Assembly: GCF_020164435.1 (NCBI RefSeq)
Contig: NZ_JAIUDQ010000005.1
Span: forward strand, 186,001 to 250,000
Source of the DNA: Phyllobacterium lublinensis
GTDB lineage: Bacteria > Pseudomonadota > Alphaproteobacteria > Rhizobiales > Rhizobiaceae
Length of the DNA stretch: 64,000 nt
Direction of reading: 5' to 3'
This document shows positions 1 through 7,028 of the stretch, piece by piece. Below the pieces are notes generated by a model. It did not search any database, was not told where the DNA came from, and was given only the letters and a program-made list of their open reading frames with translations. The position numbers were made by a program, and so were the translations under genes. The number at the start of each line of letters is the position of its first letter. The stretch's first letter is position 1.

Positions 1-146
1 TTCTCATCATCATGGGCGCAATCTGGTCCCTGCAGGGACTTAGCCTCATTGGCGGTAGTTTCATGGTCGGTCAGATGCGCTGGCTCTATATCGGATTGCT
101 GACCATCGCGGTCGGTATCGGCCTTCTCTTCTTTGCAAGGAAGTAA
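1..146 (+). CDS. C-terminal part of a small membrane protein (5' end outside window)
   Basis: The reading frame that ends at the TAA at 144-146 is open back to the first base and gives 47 residues, so the start codon lies outside the window. The visible part contains a first hydrophobic stretch (LIIMGAIW...), a short loop with GQMRWLY, and a second membrane segment ending in LLFFARK. This looks like the tail of a two-helix inner-membrane protein of unknown function of a kind common in rhizobia. I do not recognise a specific family. The positive ARK end after the last helix would place the C-terminus in the cytoplasm (inference). Confidence 0.6.
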   Translation, partial: LIIMGAIWSLQGLSLIGGSFMVGQMRWLYIGLLTIAVGIGLLFFARK

Positions 147-248
147 TGAGGTCGGCAAAGTGCCTGTGAACGCTGCTTTCCCTGCTGCCGTATCTGGATT
201 TGTGGTGTGACCGCTGTTAGACACAGTCAGACGGATTGGGAGGTTTTC

Positions 249-611
249 ATGAGTGCATTGTCGATTATCGTTGAATTCGAAACACACCAGGGCTGTGAGG
301 AAGAGTTCATCACGCTTATTCGCGAGCACGCCAGGAAGACCTTGGAGGAGGAGCCCGGTTGCTTGCGCTTCGAGGTAATCAAGCCGATCGAACGCGACGG
401 AACGCCCATCCCGAACAAGGTGATGGTCAATGAGCTCTATTCCAACGAGCCGGCGGTTACGGCGCATGAAAACAATCCGCGCATGGCCAAGGTTCGCGAT
501 GCATTTGCCCCGCTGCTCAAATCAAGGCGGCTAATCCTCGCCCAGTCATTGAGCGCAAAGGCCGCCGAAGGCATGACACCGCAAGAACTGAACGCCAGCA
601 ATGATGATTGA
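249..611 (+). CDS. Putative quinol / antibiotic-biosynthesis-type monooxygenase (ABM fold)
   Basis: This 120-residue protein resembles the small dimeric ferredoxin-like-fold monooxygenases of the ABM/YgiN family. It shows an N-terminal beta strand (LSIIVEFET), a helix with the family-typical FITLIREHARKTLEEEPGCLR region, and a central NELYSNEPAVTAHENNPRM stretch matching the usual substrate-side helix. I chose the ATG at 249 because GGGAGG lies at 238-243; an upstream in-frame start at 207 lacks such a site. The family oxidises quinols or aromatic substrates without a cofactor, and the substrate here is unknown. The stop overlaps the next small ORF by about 10 bases, suggesting co-transcription. 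Confidence 0.72.
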   Translation: MSALSIIVEFETHQGCEEEFITLIREHARKTLEEEPGCLRFEVIKPIERDGTPIPNKVMVNELYSNEPAVTAHENNPRMAKVRDAFAPLLKSRRLILAQSLSAKAAEGMTPQELNASNDD

Positions 612-861
612 GGCGATGCGTGTTCGAGCTTTGAACAGATTGGCCGTGGCTTTGCTCCTGCCCTGCATTGCCATAACGTCCAGCTGTGGCGCGATGCGAT
701 GGATGAGCGAGAAGCCGGCCCGGACATCCAGCTGTTCCGGATGGAACAAAATTCGCATCAAGCCGGAGACGGCAGTCTATCTGGTCAAGAACGACTTCTC
801 AGCCGGTATTGATATCGACTCGCACAATCTCAACGGCCAGAACAATGGCTGCTGGAAATAG
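601..861 (+). CDS. Small exported Cys/Trp-motif protein
   Basis: An 86-residue ORF overlaps the end of the monooxygenase gene. Residues about 11-29 form a hydrophobic export segment after basic residues (RVRALNRLAVALLL), followed by Cys at ITSSC, a poor lipobox. The mature part carries CSGWNKI, then a segment ending HNLNGQNNGCW. Short rhizobial and phage-associated lipoproteins with a C-x-G-W-x-x-I start and an HN...CW end are familiar to me, but their role is not known. The start could be 601, 604 or 616; 616 would give a cleaner export signal. Context suggests translational coupling to the upstream gene. Confidence 0.5.
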   Translation: MMIEAMRVRALNRLAVALLLPCIAITSSCGAMRWMSEKPARTSSCSGWNKIRIKPETAVYLVKNDFSAGIDIDSHNLNGQNNGCWK

Positions 862-939
862 GCCGGCATCCAAAATCGGGAACCAAACGCCATAGCCGAC
901 GTTCCACCTTTCTCATGCAAATGGAAAGGAACTTTGAAA

Positions 940-1248
940 ATGGCATTGGATGTATCGAAAGTGCGCGAGTCGGTGGAAGTTGGTTTGGAGAGCCAGATCG
1001 CAAGCCTGCGCGAGGAGCTTTCCGCGATCAGCAAGTCCCTTGCCGACCAGGGATTTGAAGTTCCCGATAGTGCAAGGTCCGCCTATAACAGCGCCAGGCG
1101 CCAGAGCCGGAAGGCCGCCCGCTTTGTGGGCGATGAAGCCCAACTGGCTGCGGACAAAGCCAGGGAGCATCCGCTTGCCACGGTTGCCATCATCTCCGCA
1201 ATCGCTGGTATCGGGCTGCTTGCCAGCATGGGTGCTTACCGGCGTTAA
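940..1248 (+). CDS. DUF883 / ElaB-YqjD-like membrane-anchored stress protein
   Basis: A 102-residue protein with a long helical, charge-rich body (heptad-like ESQIASLREELSAISKSLADQ) and one C-terminal transmembrane helix (TVAIISAIAGIGLLASMG) ending in a basic YRR. This is the plan of the ElaB/YqjD/DUF883 family, which are C-tail-anchored inner-membrane proteins; E. coli YqjD binds ribosomes in stationary phase. The ATG at 940 has AAAGGA at 925-930 and is preferred over a TTG two codons upstream. A good Rho-independent terminator follows about 110 bases downstream, so the gene probably ends its transcript. Confidence 0.7.
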   Translation: MALDVSKVRESVEVGLESQIASLREELSAISKSLADQGFEVPDSARSAYNSARRQSRKAARFVGDEAQLAADKAREHPLATVAIISAIAGIGLLASMGAYRR

Positions 1249-1355
1249 TGGCGCTGCCCTTGAATTCGGTCGAGCGCAACCCTATCTGGGTATCAGAAAT
1301 TCGTTTCCGCTTTTGACCACGGATGTACTGGCACTGGCGTCGAGGCGAATTCGGA

Positions 1356-1381
1356 AAGGTCGGGAATTCCCGGCCTTTTTT
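1356..1381 (+). terminator. Rho-independent terminator after the DUF883-like gene
   Basis: GGTCGGG (1358-1364), loop AATT, then CCCGGCC (1369-1375) with one G-T pair, followed by TTTTTT. Apart from this hairpin I see nothing in the 305 bases between the gene ending at 1248 and the one starting at 1554. Confidence 0.75.
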
Positions 1382-1553
1382 GTTGCGCATAGCACACATT
1401 GCCGAACGCAAGTGTTCCCATGGGCCCTCTCCGGTTGCTTTCAGGGGCTTGAACGGTCTAAGAAGAGTTCACTGTCGGCCTGATCAAACCCAGTCAGGTC
1501 ACGTGCGGGATTATCTGCACTGCAGAGCGCAGATGTTGAGAGTGAGTGCCTGA

Positions 1554-1799
1554 ATGGACAATTTTGAGAAGTACGCCCTGGCCCTGATGGTCGTATTCGG
1601 GGCCCTTATCATCGGCGGCCTGATGGCCGTCCATATTGCTTGGGAACACAAGGCGGGCTTTCTCTATGCGCTGGGTGCAGCGGTTGTTGTCTGGGTGGCA
1701 GGGTTTGCCGTCCTTTTCGACAAGCCGCGCCTCTATGGTTTGCTGCTCCTGATGGCATCCGCTCTCATCACAGCTTCTGTGGTTGTTCTCGTCCGCTGA
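1554..1799 (+). CDS. Hypothetical small membrane protein
   Basis: An 81-residue protein with three hydrophobic segments: about residues 7-27 (ALALMVVFGALIIGGLMAVH), 34-54 (GFLYALGAAVVVWVAGFAVLF) and 60-80 (LYGLLLLMASALITASVVVL). The loops are short and the middle one is basic (DKPR). I do not recognise a family. It is preceded by GAGAGTGAGTG, which can serve as a ribosome site. It lies upstream of the iron-regulated rirA promoter, from which it is separated by about 140 bases, and nothing indicates a shared role. Confidence 0.55.
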   Translation: MDNFEKYALALMVVFGALIIGGLMAVHIAWEHKAGFLYALGAAVVVWVAGFAVLFDKPRLYGLLLLMASALITASVVVLVR

Positions 1800-1830
1800 C
1801 CCGCTTATTCACCGGTGAGCATGGGCATTA

Positions 1831-1855
1831 AAATATGAAAGCGTATTTCATATTT
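1831..1855 (+). promoter_or_regulatory. IRO-type operator (RirA box) upstream of rirA
   Basis: AAATATGAAA (1831-1840), spacer GCGTA, TTTCATATTT (1846-1855) is a perfect 10-bp inverted repeat. Inside it, TGA (1836-1838) and TCA (1848-1850) are separated by exactly nine bases, which is the TGA-N9-TCA core described for the iron-responsive operator of RirA-controlled rhizobial genes. It lies about 90 bases before the rirA start, so negative autoregulation is likely (inference). Confidence 0.6.
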
Positions 1856-1869
1856 ATCCGTTTACATTA

Positions 1870-1886
1870 TCAAGAATAATTCTAAA
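1870..1886 (+). promoter_or_regulatory. ICE-type (Irr) box upstream of rirA
   Basis: AGAATAATTCTAAA sits in this stretch. The right half matches the published ICE consensus (TTTAGAA-N3-TTCTAAA) perfectly and the left half in 5 of 7 bases. It lies 55 bases before the rirA ATG. Irr binds such sites in rhizobia when iron is low, so rirA may be under both RirA and Irr control. Confidence 0.55.
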
Positions 1887-1940
1887 CTGCGCTCCACATT
1901 GAACGTGCATGCCCGATATCGGGTTGAAAGAGATATTCCC

Positions 1941-2402
1941 ATGCGACTGACACGACAGACCAATTATGCCATTCGGATTCTGATGTATTGCGCAGCCAAT
2001 GAGGGCAATCTGAGCCGCATAGGCGAAATCGCGCAGGCCTACACGGTATCCGAACTCTTTCTCTTCAAGATCCTTCAGCCGCTCGTCGAAAACGGTTTCA
2101 TCGAGACGGTACGCGGGCGCAACGGTGGTGTAAGGCTCGGCAAGCCAGCCAAGGACATTACGCTGTTCGACATCGTCCGCGTGACCGAAGAGAATTTTGC
2201 CATGGCGGAATGCTTCGAGAATGACGCGGCCGATTGCCCATTGATCGACAGCTGTGGCTTGAATGCCGCGCTGCGCAAGGCGCTCAATGCATTCTTCGAA
2301 GTCCTCGCCGACTATACGATCGCGGACATCGTCGACAAGCGTGACGTGCGCGCCCTCCTCGGGATCGATGTTCTGGAAGAGCGTCTCGCGACGGCCAGCT
2401 GA
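1941..2402 (+). CDS. rirA: Rrf2-family iron-responsive regulator RirA
   Basis: A 153-residue protein that starts with the canonical MRLTRQTNYA of RirA; the ATG at 1941 was chosen for this, although the frame is open from 1899. It has an N-terminal winged helix (about 10-65, with VSELFLFKILQPL and TVRGRNGGVRLGKP) and the Fe-S loop AECF...ADCP...DSCGLN with Cys91, Cys99 and Cys105. RirA is the global repressor of iron uptake in many rhizobia; iron loading of a [4Fe-4S] cluster makes it bind DNA. Its own promoter holds a RirA-type operator and an Irr-type box, and the next operon is iron storage. Confidence 0.92.
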   Translation: MRLTRQTNYAIRILMYCAANEGNLSRIGEIAQAYTVSELFLFKILQPLVENGFIETVRGRNGGVRLGKPAKDITLFDIVRVTEENFAMAECFENDAADCPLIDSCGLNAALRKALNAFFEVLADYTIADIVDKRDVRALLGIDVLEERLATAS

Positions 2403-3055
2403 CCATCGCTTACAATGGGTAAAATCCGGGGTAGCGCCGCCCTTCTGCAGCACGCGCGTCCATTCGATCGCAATCGAGACGAATGATGACGATCCCTCAG
2501 TGTGATTCGAGCAGACCTGACCGTTTTACGGTCGGGATTTGCCGAATCTCGCAGCAAAAAGTGCGATTCTCGCCGAAGAATTTCCACGCGGCGTTGTAAA
2601 TGTGATCAGTACGGTTGCAGATTGCGGGTTCGCCACGATCCCATTGCGCAGGCTTCACCTTCATGAGACGTTTTGACACAGGGGCTTCTGCGGCAACAAA
2701 TCGCCGGTTGAAACACCAAACCTGATTGAAAAGGTTATGTTATTCGTCCAGTTTAGAATAATTCTAACTACTTGAAATCACGACATATTCTCCCCATATG
2801 GATTTGACAGCGTTCTGACAAACCGGTTTTATGATGTCAGCGTTGAGGAACGTATGACCTTTAATGTTAGGGCCTTGAACCCTTGCGATTGGAGGAACCA
2901 TTGGTTGGTTCGAAAGTATCACCCGATCACGGGACAGTATCTCTTGGTCTTTGCGTAGAAAACGCTTTCATATCAGTAGTTTATGCAAGATTTGATGCCT
3001 GCTTGGCATCGGATGGCTATTGTGTTTTTGCTCGTGAGTATGGCGTCGGCGTAAC
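2403..3055 (+). other. 653-base gene-free region with structured leader of bfd-bfr
   Basis: No convincing gene is visible here. The first third holds an imperfect hairpin (CCTGACCG at 2516-2523 with CGGTCGGG at 2529-2536) that could end rirA transcription, without a T-run. From the ICE box at 2752 to the bfd start there are 287 bases that contain at least two small perfect hairpins: GAACCA-TTGGT-TGGTTC at 2895-2911 and GATGCC-TGCTT-GGCATC at 2994-3010. A long structured 5' leader or a small RNA under Irr control are both possible; neither is shown. Confidence 0.4.
2752..2768 (+). promoter_or_regulatory. ICE-type (Irr) box upstream of bfd-bfr
   Basis: TTTAGAATAATTCTAAC matches the rhizobial ICE consensus (TTTAGAA-N3-TTCTAAA) in all but the last base. 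Irr control of bacterioferritin is established in rhizobia and Bradyrhizobium. The site is 287 bases before the bfd ATG, so either the leader is long or a nearer promoter also exists. Confidence 0.7.
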
Positions 3056-3367
3056 ATGCTAGTTTGTCACTGCAACATCATTACCCAAAAAGAGATCGAG
3101 AATACTATCATTGAACTTCTCGATGCCGACCCGTGGCAACTCGTTGTTCCTGCAAAGGTTTACCATGCCATGAAGAAGCGCGGCCGCTGCTGCGGCTGCT
3201 TCCCAAATGTCGCTGAAACCATCATAAAGGTGACGGAAGAATATCATCTCCGCCACGGTTCAGACGATTCGGATGCCGTATCGTTCATTGACCGTGTCCG
3301 GTCACTGCGTCACGAATACGGGAGTTCACGACATGAAGGGCGACAAAAAGGTCATCGAGCGGCTTAA
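3056..3367 (+). CDS. bfd: Bacterioferritin-associated ferredoxin
   Basis: A 103-residue (2Fe-2S) protein with the BFD signature: Cys4-x-Cys6 near the start and the later cluster RCCGCFP, Cys45, 46 and 48. Four of these ligate the cluster. Bfd delivers electrons to bacterioferritin so that stored ferric iron is released. The family is usually 60-75 residues; here a basic, low-complexity tail ([19 protein letters not shown]) extends it and overlaps the bfr start by 35 bases. The tail may be a by-product of that overlap rather than a functional part. It forms an operon with bfr, under an upstream Irr-type box. Confidence 0.88.
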   Translation: MLVCHCNIITQKEIENTIIELLDADPWQLVVPAKVYHAMKKRGRCCGCFPNVAETIIKVTEEYHLRHGSDDSDAVSFIDRVRSLRHEYGSSRHEGRQKGHRAA

Positions 3368-3818
3368 CGAAGCACTGTTTCTCGAATTGGGGGCCGTCAA
3401 CCAGTATTGGCTGCACTATCGCCTTCTGGATGACTGGGGCTATACAAAGCTCGCCAAGAAAGAGCGTGAAGAATCCATTGAGGAAATGCATCACGCCGAC
3501 AAGATCATCCAGCGCATCATCTTCCTGGAAGGTCATCCGAATTTGCAGTCGATTGGCGCTCTTCGCATCGGCCAGAATATCAAAGAAGTGCTCGAGGCGG
3601 ATCTTGCTGGTGAGTACGACGCGGTCAAATCCTACAAGAAGTCGCGTGAGATTTGCGATCAGCTCGGCGACTATGTGTCCAAGGAACTCTTTGACGAACT
3701 GCTGAAGGACGAGGAAGGTCATGTCGACTTCCTCGAGACGCAGATCGACCTTCTGACAGCCATTGGCGTCGAACGCTATGGCCAGCTCAATGCGGCTTCG
3801 GCAAACGACGTCGACTGA
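3333..3818 (+). CDS. bfr: Bacterioferritin
   Basis: A 161-residue four-helix-bundle iron-storage protein of standard length. All ferroxidase ligands are present at the E. coli positions: Glu18, Glu51, His54, Glu94, Glu127 and His130, and the haem ligand Met52 (sequence EEMHHAD). Twenty-four subunits form the storage shell; the haem lies at subunit pairs. The ATG at 3333 was chosen for the [15 protein letters not shown] start and GGGAG at about 3320; the frame is open from 3273 but that lies deep in bfd. It overlaps bfd and ends before a strong bidirectional terminator. Confidence 0.95.
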   Translation: MKGDKKVIERLNEALFLELGAVNQYWLHYRLLDDWGYTKLAKKEREESIEEMHHADKIIQRIIFLEGHPNLQSIGALRIGQNIKEVLEADLAGEYDAVKSYKKSREICDQLGDYVSKELFDELLKDEEGHVDFLETQIDLLTAIGVERYGQLNAASANDVD

Positions 3819-3843
3819 TCAAACAACCATCTCCGACTATAAA

Positions 3844-3870
3844 AAAGGGCGCCAGTGGCGCCCTTTCTTT
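3844..3870. terminator. Bidirectional Rho-independent terminator between bfr and the BMP gene
   Basis: AAAGGGCGCC (3844-3853), loop AGT, GGCGCCCTTT (3857-3866) then CTTTTTG on the plus strand; on the minus strand the stem is followed by TTTTTTAT. It serves the convergent bfr and BMP-protein genes. Confidence 0.9.
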
Positions 3871-3881
3871 TTGTTGAACTG

Positions 3882-4949
3882 TTATTGCGGAAGCTTGTCG
3901 TCGACGCCCGCGACATAGAAGTTCATGCCGAGAATGGTCTTGTCGTCGGCTGTCTCACCAGCCTTCAGCCATTCCGAACCATCCTGCTTCTTGATCGGGC
4001 CCGTGAACGGCTTCAGTTCTCCCGAGGTGATCTTGGCCTGCGTCTCCTCAGCAAGCTTTTTCACGTCGTCCGGCATGTTCGTGTAAGGCGCCATGACGAC
4101 GAGGCCTTCATGCATGCCCTCGAAGACGTTGTGGGTTTTCCAGCTCCCATCAAGCACAGCCTTGGCCCGCTCGATGTAATAGGGTCCCCAATTGTCTACG
4201 ATCGACGTCAGCTGCGTTTCAGGGCCGAATTTGATCATATCGGAAGCCTGACCGAAGGCTTTGATCTTGCGCTCGGCTGCAACCTGCATCGGGGCGGTCG
4301 AGTCCGTGTGCTGGGTGATGATGTCGACGCCCTGGTCAACGAGAGCCTTGGCAGCATCTGCCTCCTTGGCGGGGTCAAACCAGGAGTTGGCCCAGATGAC
4401 CTTGATCTTGAAGTCCGGATTGACAGACTGCGCACCCAGCATGAAGGAGTTGATGCCTTGAACGACCTCGGGAATGGGGAACGAACCGATGTAACCGGCA
4501 ACGCCTGTCTTCGACAGTTTTGCAGCGATCACGCCCTGCACGTAACGGCCCTCATAGAAGCGCGAATTGTAGACGGCAACGTTGTCGGCAGTCTTGTAGC
4601 CGGTCGCGTGCTCGAATTTCACGTCAGGAAATTTCTGCGCCACCTTGACTGTCGCGTCCATGTAGCCGAACGACGTCGTGAATATGAGCTTGTTGCCCGC
4701 TCGTGCAAGCCGCTCGATCGAACGCTCGGCATCGGCACCTTCCGGGACGTTTTCGAGGAAAGTGGTTTCCACCTTGTCGCCCAAGGCTTTCTCCAGTTCC
4801 TTGCGACCCTGATCATGCTGGTACGTCCAGCCGAAATCGCCGGGCGGTCCGATGTAGATAAAGCCGACTTTCAGCTTCTCCTGAGCGTGCGCTGCTCCTG
4901 CGACGGCGAAACTGGCCGCCATTGTCAGCGCCAATATCAGTTTTTTCAT
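3882..4949 (-). CDS. BMP-family ABC transporter substrate-binding protein (nucleoside/purine type)
   Basis: A 355-residue periplasmic protein with a clear signal peptide (MKKLILALTMAASFAVAGAAHAQ, cut after AHA). The mature part starts KVGFIYIGPPGDFGW, the hallmark of the BMP/Med/PnrA family, which bind purine nucleosides. Other family marks are TTSFGYMDA and the GYIGSFPIPEVVQGIN stretch. It is the last gene of a minus-strand set: ATPase, two permeases, then this protein, separated from the second permease by 65 bases. The bound ligand cannot be told from sequence; nucleosides or purines are the best guess from the family. Confidence 0.88.
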   Translation of the reverse strand: MKKLILALTMAASFAVAGAAHAQEKLKVGFIYIGPPGDFGWTYQHDQGRKELEKALGDKVETTFLENVPEGADAERSIERLARAGNKLIFTTSFGYMDATVKVAQKFPDVKFEHATGYKTADNVAVYNSRFYEGRYVQGVIAAKLSKTGVAGYIGSFPIPEVVQGINSFMLGAQSVNPDFKIKVIWANSWFDPAKEADAAKALVDQGVDIITQHTDSTAPMQVAAERKIKAFGQASDMIKFGPETQLTSIVDNWGPYYIERAKAVLDGSWKTHNVFEGMHEGLVVMAPYTNMPDDVKKLAEETQAKITSGELKPFTGPIKKQDGSEWLKAGETADDKTILGMNFYVAGVDDKLPQ

Positions 4950-5014
4950 CTAAAGTTCACCTCTCTGTTACTCGATTGCGAAGTCTTTTGGTCCCTACCG
5001 GCTTCGTGCGCCGC

Positions 5015-5935
5015 CTAGCGGTCCGGCACGAAGGGCTTGCCGAGCGAAGTCGGCGTGTTCATCAATGTGAGCCGCTTGTTGCGGGAAATCAGCACAAGCA
5101 CGATAATCGTCGCCAGATAGGGAAGTGACGACATGAACTGCGACGGTATGCCGATACCAAGCGCCTGTGCGTGCAACTGACCTATACTGACCGCACCGAA
5201 CAGATAGGCGCCGGCGAGGATACGCCATGGCCGCCAGGACGCAAACACCACCAACGCCAGTGCGATCCAGCCCCGGCCCGCTGTCATGTTTTCCACCCAT
5301 TGCGGCACATAGACCAGCGAAAGCTGTCCGCCGGCCAGTCCGGCGCAAGCGCCGCCGAACAGCACGGCAAGGTAGCGAATGCGAACGACGGGTACTCCCA
5401 ATGAATGCGCTGACGTGTGGTTGTCGCCGACGGCACGCAAGGTCAGGCCGGCGCGGGTCTTGAACAGGAACCACACAACGCCGATCGTAAGAAGAATGGA
5501 GATATAGAAAATCGGATCCTGTCCGAACAGGAACTTGCCGACATATGGCAGGTCTGTAAGAACCGGAATATTCAGTGCTTCCATTTTCACGCCAGGCAGG
5601 CCCACGAAGCTTTCGCCGATCATCGCCGACGCTCCAAGGCCCAGCAAAGTCAGTGCCAGACCGGTCGCCACCTGATTGGTGACAAGGGTCAGCGTCAGGA
5701 AACCAAACAGCAGTGAAAACGCCGCGCCCGCGAGGATGGCCGCGATCATGCCGAGCCAGGCAGAGCCTGTCGTCTGGGCAATGGCGAACCCGGCAACGGC
5801 ACCCATGACCATCATGCCTTCCACACCAAGATTCAAAACGCCAGAACGCTCGACGACAAGTTCACCGAGTGCTGCGATCAGCAGAGGCGTTGCCGCCGTT
5901 GCAATCGTCAGAAGTATGGCTTCGAACATGGTCAT
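5015..5935 (-). CDS. ABC transporter permease (nucleoside/BMP system, NupC/YufQ-like)
   Basis: A 306-residue integral membrane protein of the branched-chain/monosaccharide-like permease family, with about 8-9 hydrophobic segments and the family motif GELVVERSGVLNLGVEGMM near residue 20-40. The start ATG at 5935 lies four bases after the stop of the preceding permease gene, so the two are translationally coupled; the frame stays open 27 bases upstream inside that gene. It pairs with the larger permease to form the channel of the importer. Confidence 0.88.
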   Translation of the reverse strand: MTMFEAILLTIATAATPLLIAALGELVVERSGVLNLGVEGMMVMGAVAGFAIAQTTGSAWLGMIAAILAGAAFSLLFGFLTLTLVTNQVATGLALTLLGLGASAMIGESFVGLPGVKMEALNIPVLTDLPYVGKFLFGQDPIFYISILLTIGVVWFLFKTRAGLTLRAVGDNHTSAHSLGVPVVRIRYLAVLFGGACAGLAGGQLSLVYVPQWVENMTAGRGWIALALVVFASWRPWRILAGAYLFGAVSIGQLHAQALGIGIPSQFMSSLPYLATIIVLVLISRNKRLTLMNTPTSLGKPFVPDR

Positions 5936-5936
5936 T

Positions 5937-7028
5937 TCACGCACCCTTTGCCACTGCATCACCTGCGCGCGATACGATCCGGATGCGATAATAAATCAGG
6001 GTGTCGCTGGCGAGGACAAAAAACAGGATGATGCCCTGGAATATGCGAGCCGATTTTTCCGAAATCCCCAATGAAATCTGGGCGGCTTCGCCCCCGAGAT
6101 ACGACAGCGCAAGCACGAGGCCTGCCGCAATTATCCCCAGCGGATTGAGCCTTCCAAGAAAGGCGACGATGATTGCGGTGAAGCCGTATCCCGGTGAAAT
6201 ACTGGTCCGCAACTGGCCCACTGCACCGGAGACTTCAGCAATGCCAGCCAGGCCTGCTAGGGCGCCCGAGATCAGAAAGGCGAAGAATGTCAGCCGTCCG
6301 GCGCTGAAACCGGCAAAGCGCCCTGCCCTTGAACTGCGGCCAAGAACCTTGATCTCGTACCCGTTCAAAGTCCGCGACAGCATGAACCACACCAGCAATG
6401 CGGCGATCAGCGCCAGGATAAACCCCCAATGCGCGCGCCCCGAGGCGGATGAGATCTCCGGCAGGATCGCGCTCGCGTTGAACTGGACCGTCTCTGGAAA
6501 ATTATATCCCTGAGGATTGCGCCAGGGACCGCGTACCAGCCAATCGAGAAAAAGCTGTGCTACGTACACCAGCATCAGGCTGGTCAGGATCTCATTGGTG
6601 TTGAACCGCACCTTGAGGAATGCGGGAATCGTCGCATAGGCCATGCCACCTGCCATGCCGAGCAGCAGCATGACGGGCAGCACGTACCAGCCCTGCATAT
6701 CCGGAAACATGACCGGCAGTATCGATCCGGCGATCCCCCCGGCGATCAATTGGCCCTCAGCCCCGATATTCCAGTTGTTGGACAGGAAGCATACCGACAG
6801 GCCCACGGCAATCAGGATCAGAGGCGCGGCCTTCACCAGCAATTCGTGGATTGACCAGACTTCAGTCAAGGGTTCGATAAAATAGGAATACAGCGCAGAA
6901 ACGGGGTTCTTGCCGAGAATGGAAAAAAGGATGGCGCCTGCAATCAGCGTAAGAAAAAGCGCTATGAACGGCGACAAGGCGCTAAACAGAGCTGAGTGTT
7001 GCGGGCGCTTGACGATCTCGATGCGCAT
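5937..7028 (-). CDS. ABC transporter permease (nucleoside/BMP system, NupB/YufP-like)
   Basis: A 363-residue permease with about 9-10 membrane segments and the family pattern LSVCFLSNNWNIGAEGQL. It has a conserved cytoplasmic coupling region around GYEIKVLGRSSRAGRFAG, which meets the ATPase. The ATG at 7028 overlaps the TGA of the ATPase gene (TGATG), so translation is coupled; a TTG one codon earlier is less likely. With the second permease it forms the membrane pore for purine nucleoside uptake (family knowledge). Confidence 0.88.
   Translation of the reverse strand: MRIEIVKRPQHSALFSALSPFIALFLTLIAGAILFSILGKNPVSALYSYFIEPLTEVWSIHELLVKAAPLILIAVGLSVCFLSNNWNIGAEGQLIAGGIAGSILPVMFPDMQGWYVLPVMLLLGMAGGMAYATIPAFLKVRFNTNEILTSLMLVYVAQLFLDWLVRGPWRNPQGYNFPETVQFNASAILPEISSASGRAHWGFILALIAALLVWFMLSRTLNGYEIKVLGRSSRAGRFAGFSAGRLTFFAFLISGALAGLAGIAEVSGAVGQLRTSISPGYGFTAIIVAFLGRLNPLGIIAAGLVLALSYLGGEAAQISLGISEKSARIFQGIILFFVLASDTLIYYRIRIVSRAGDAVAKGA

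Noticed and set aside
2497..2679. A 60-codon minus-strand ORF between rirA and bfd
   Set aside because: It has Cys and His residues but no ribosome site, no family and lies in a regulatory region.
3855..5018. A 387-codon plus-strand frame
   Set aside because: Antisense of the BMP-family binding protein gene, which has signal peptide and family motifs.
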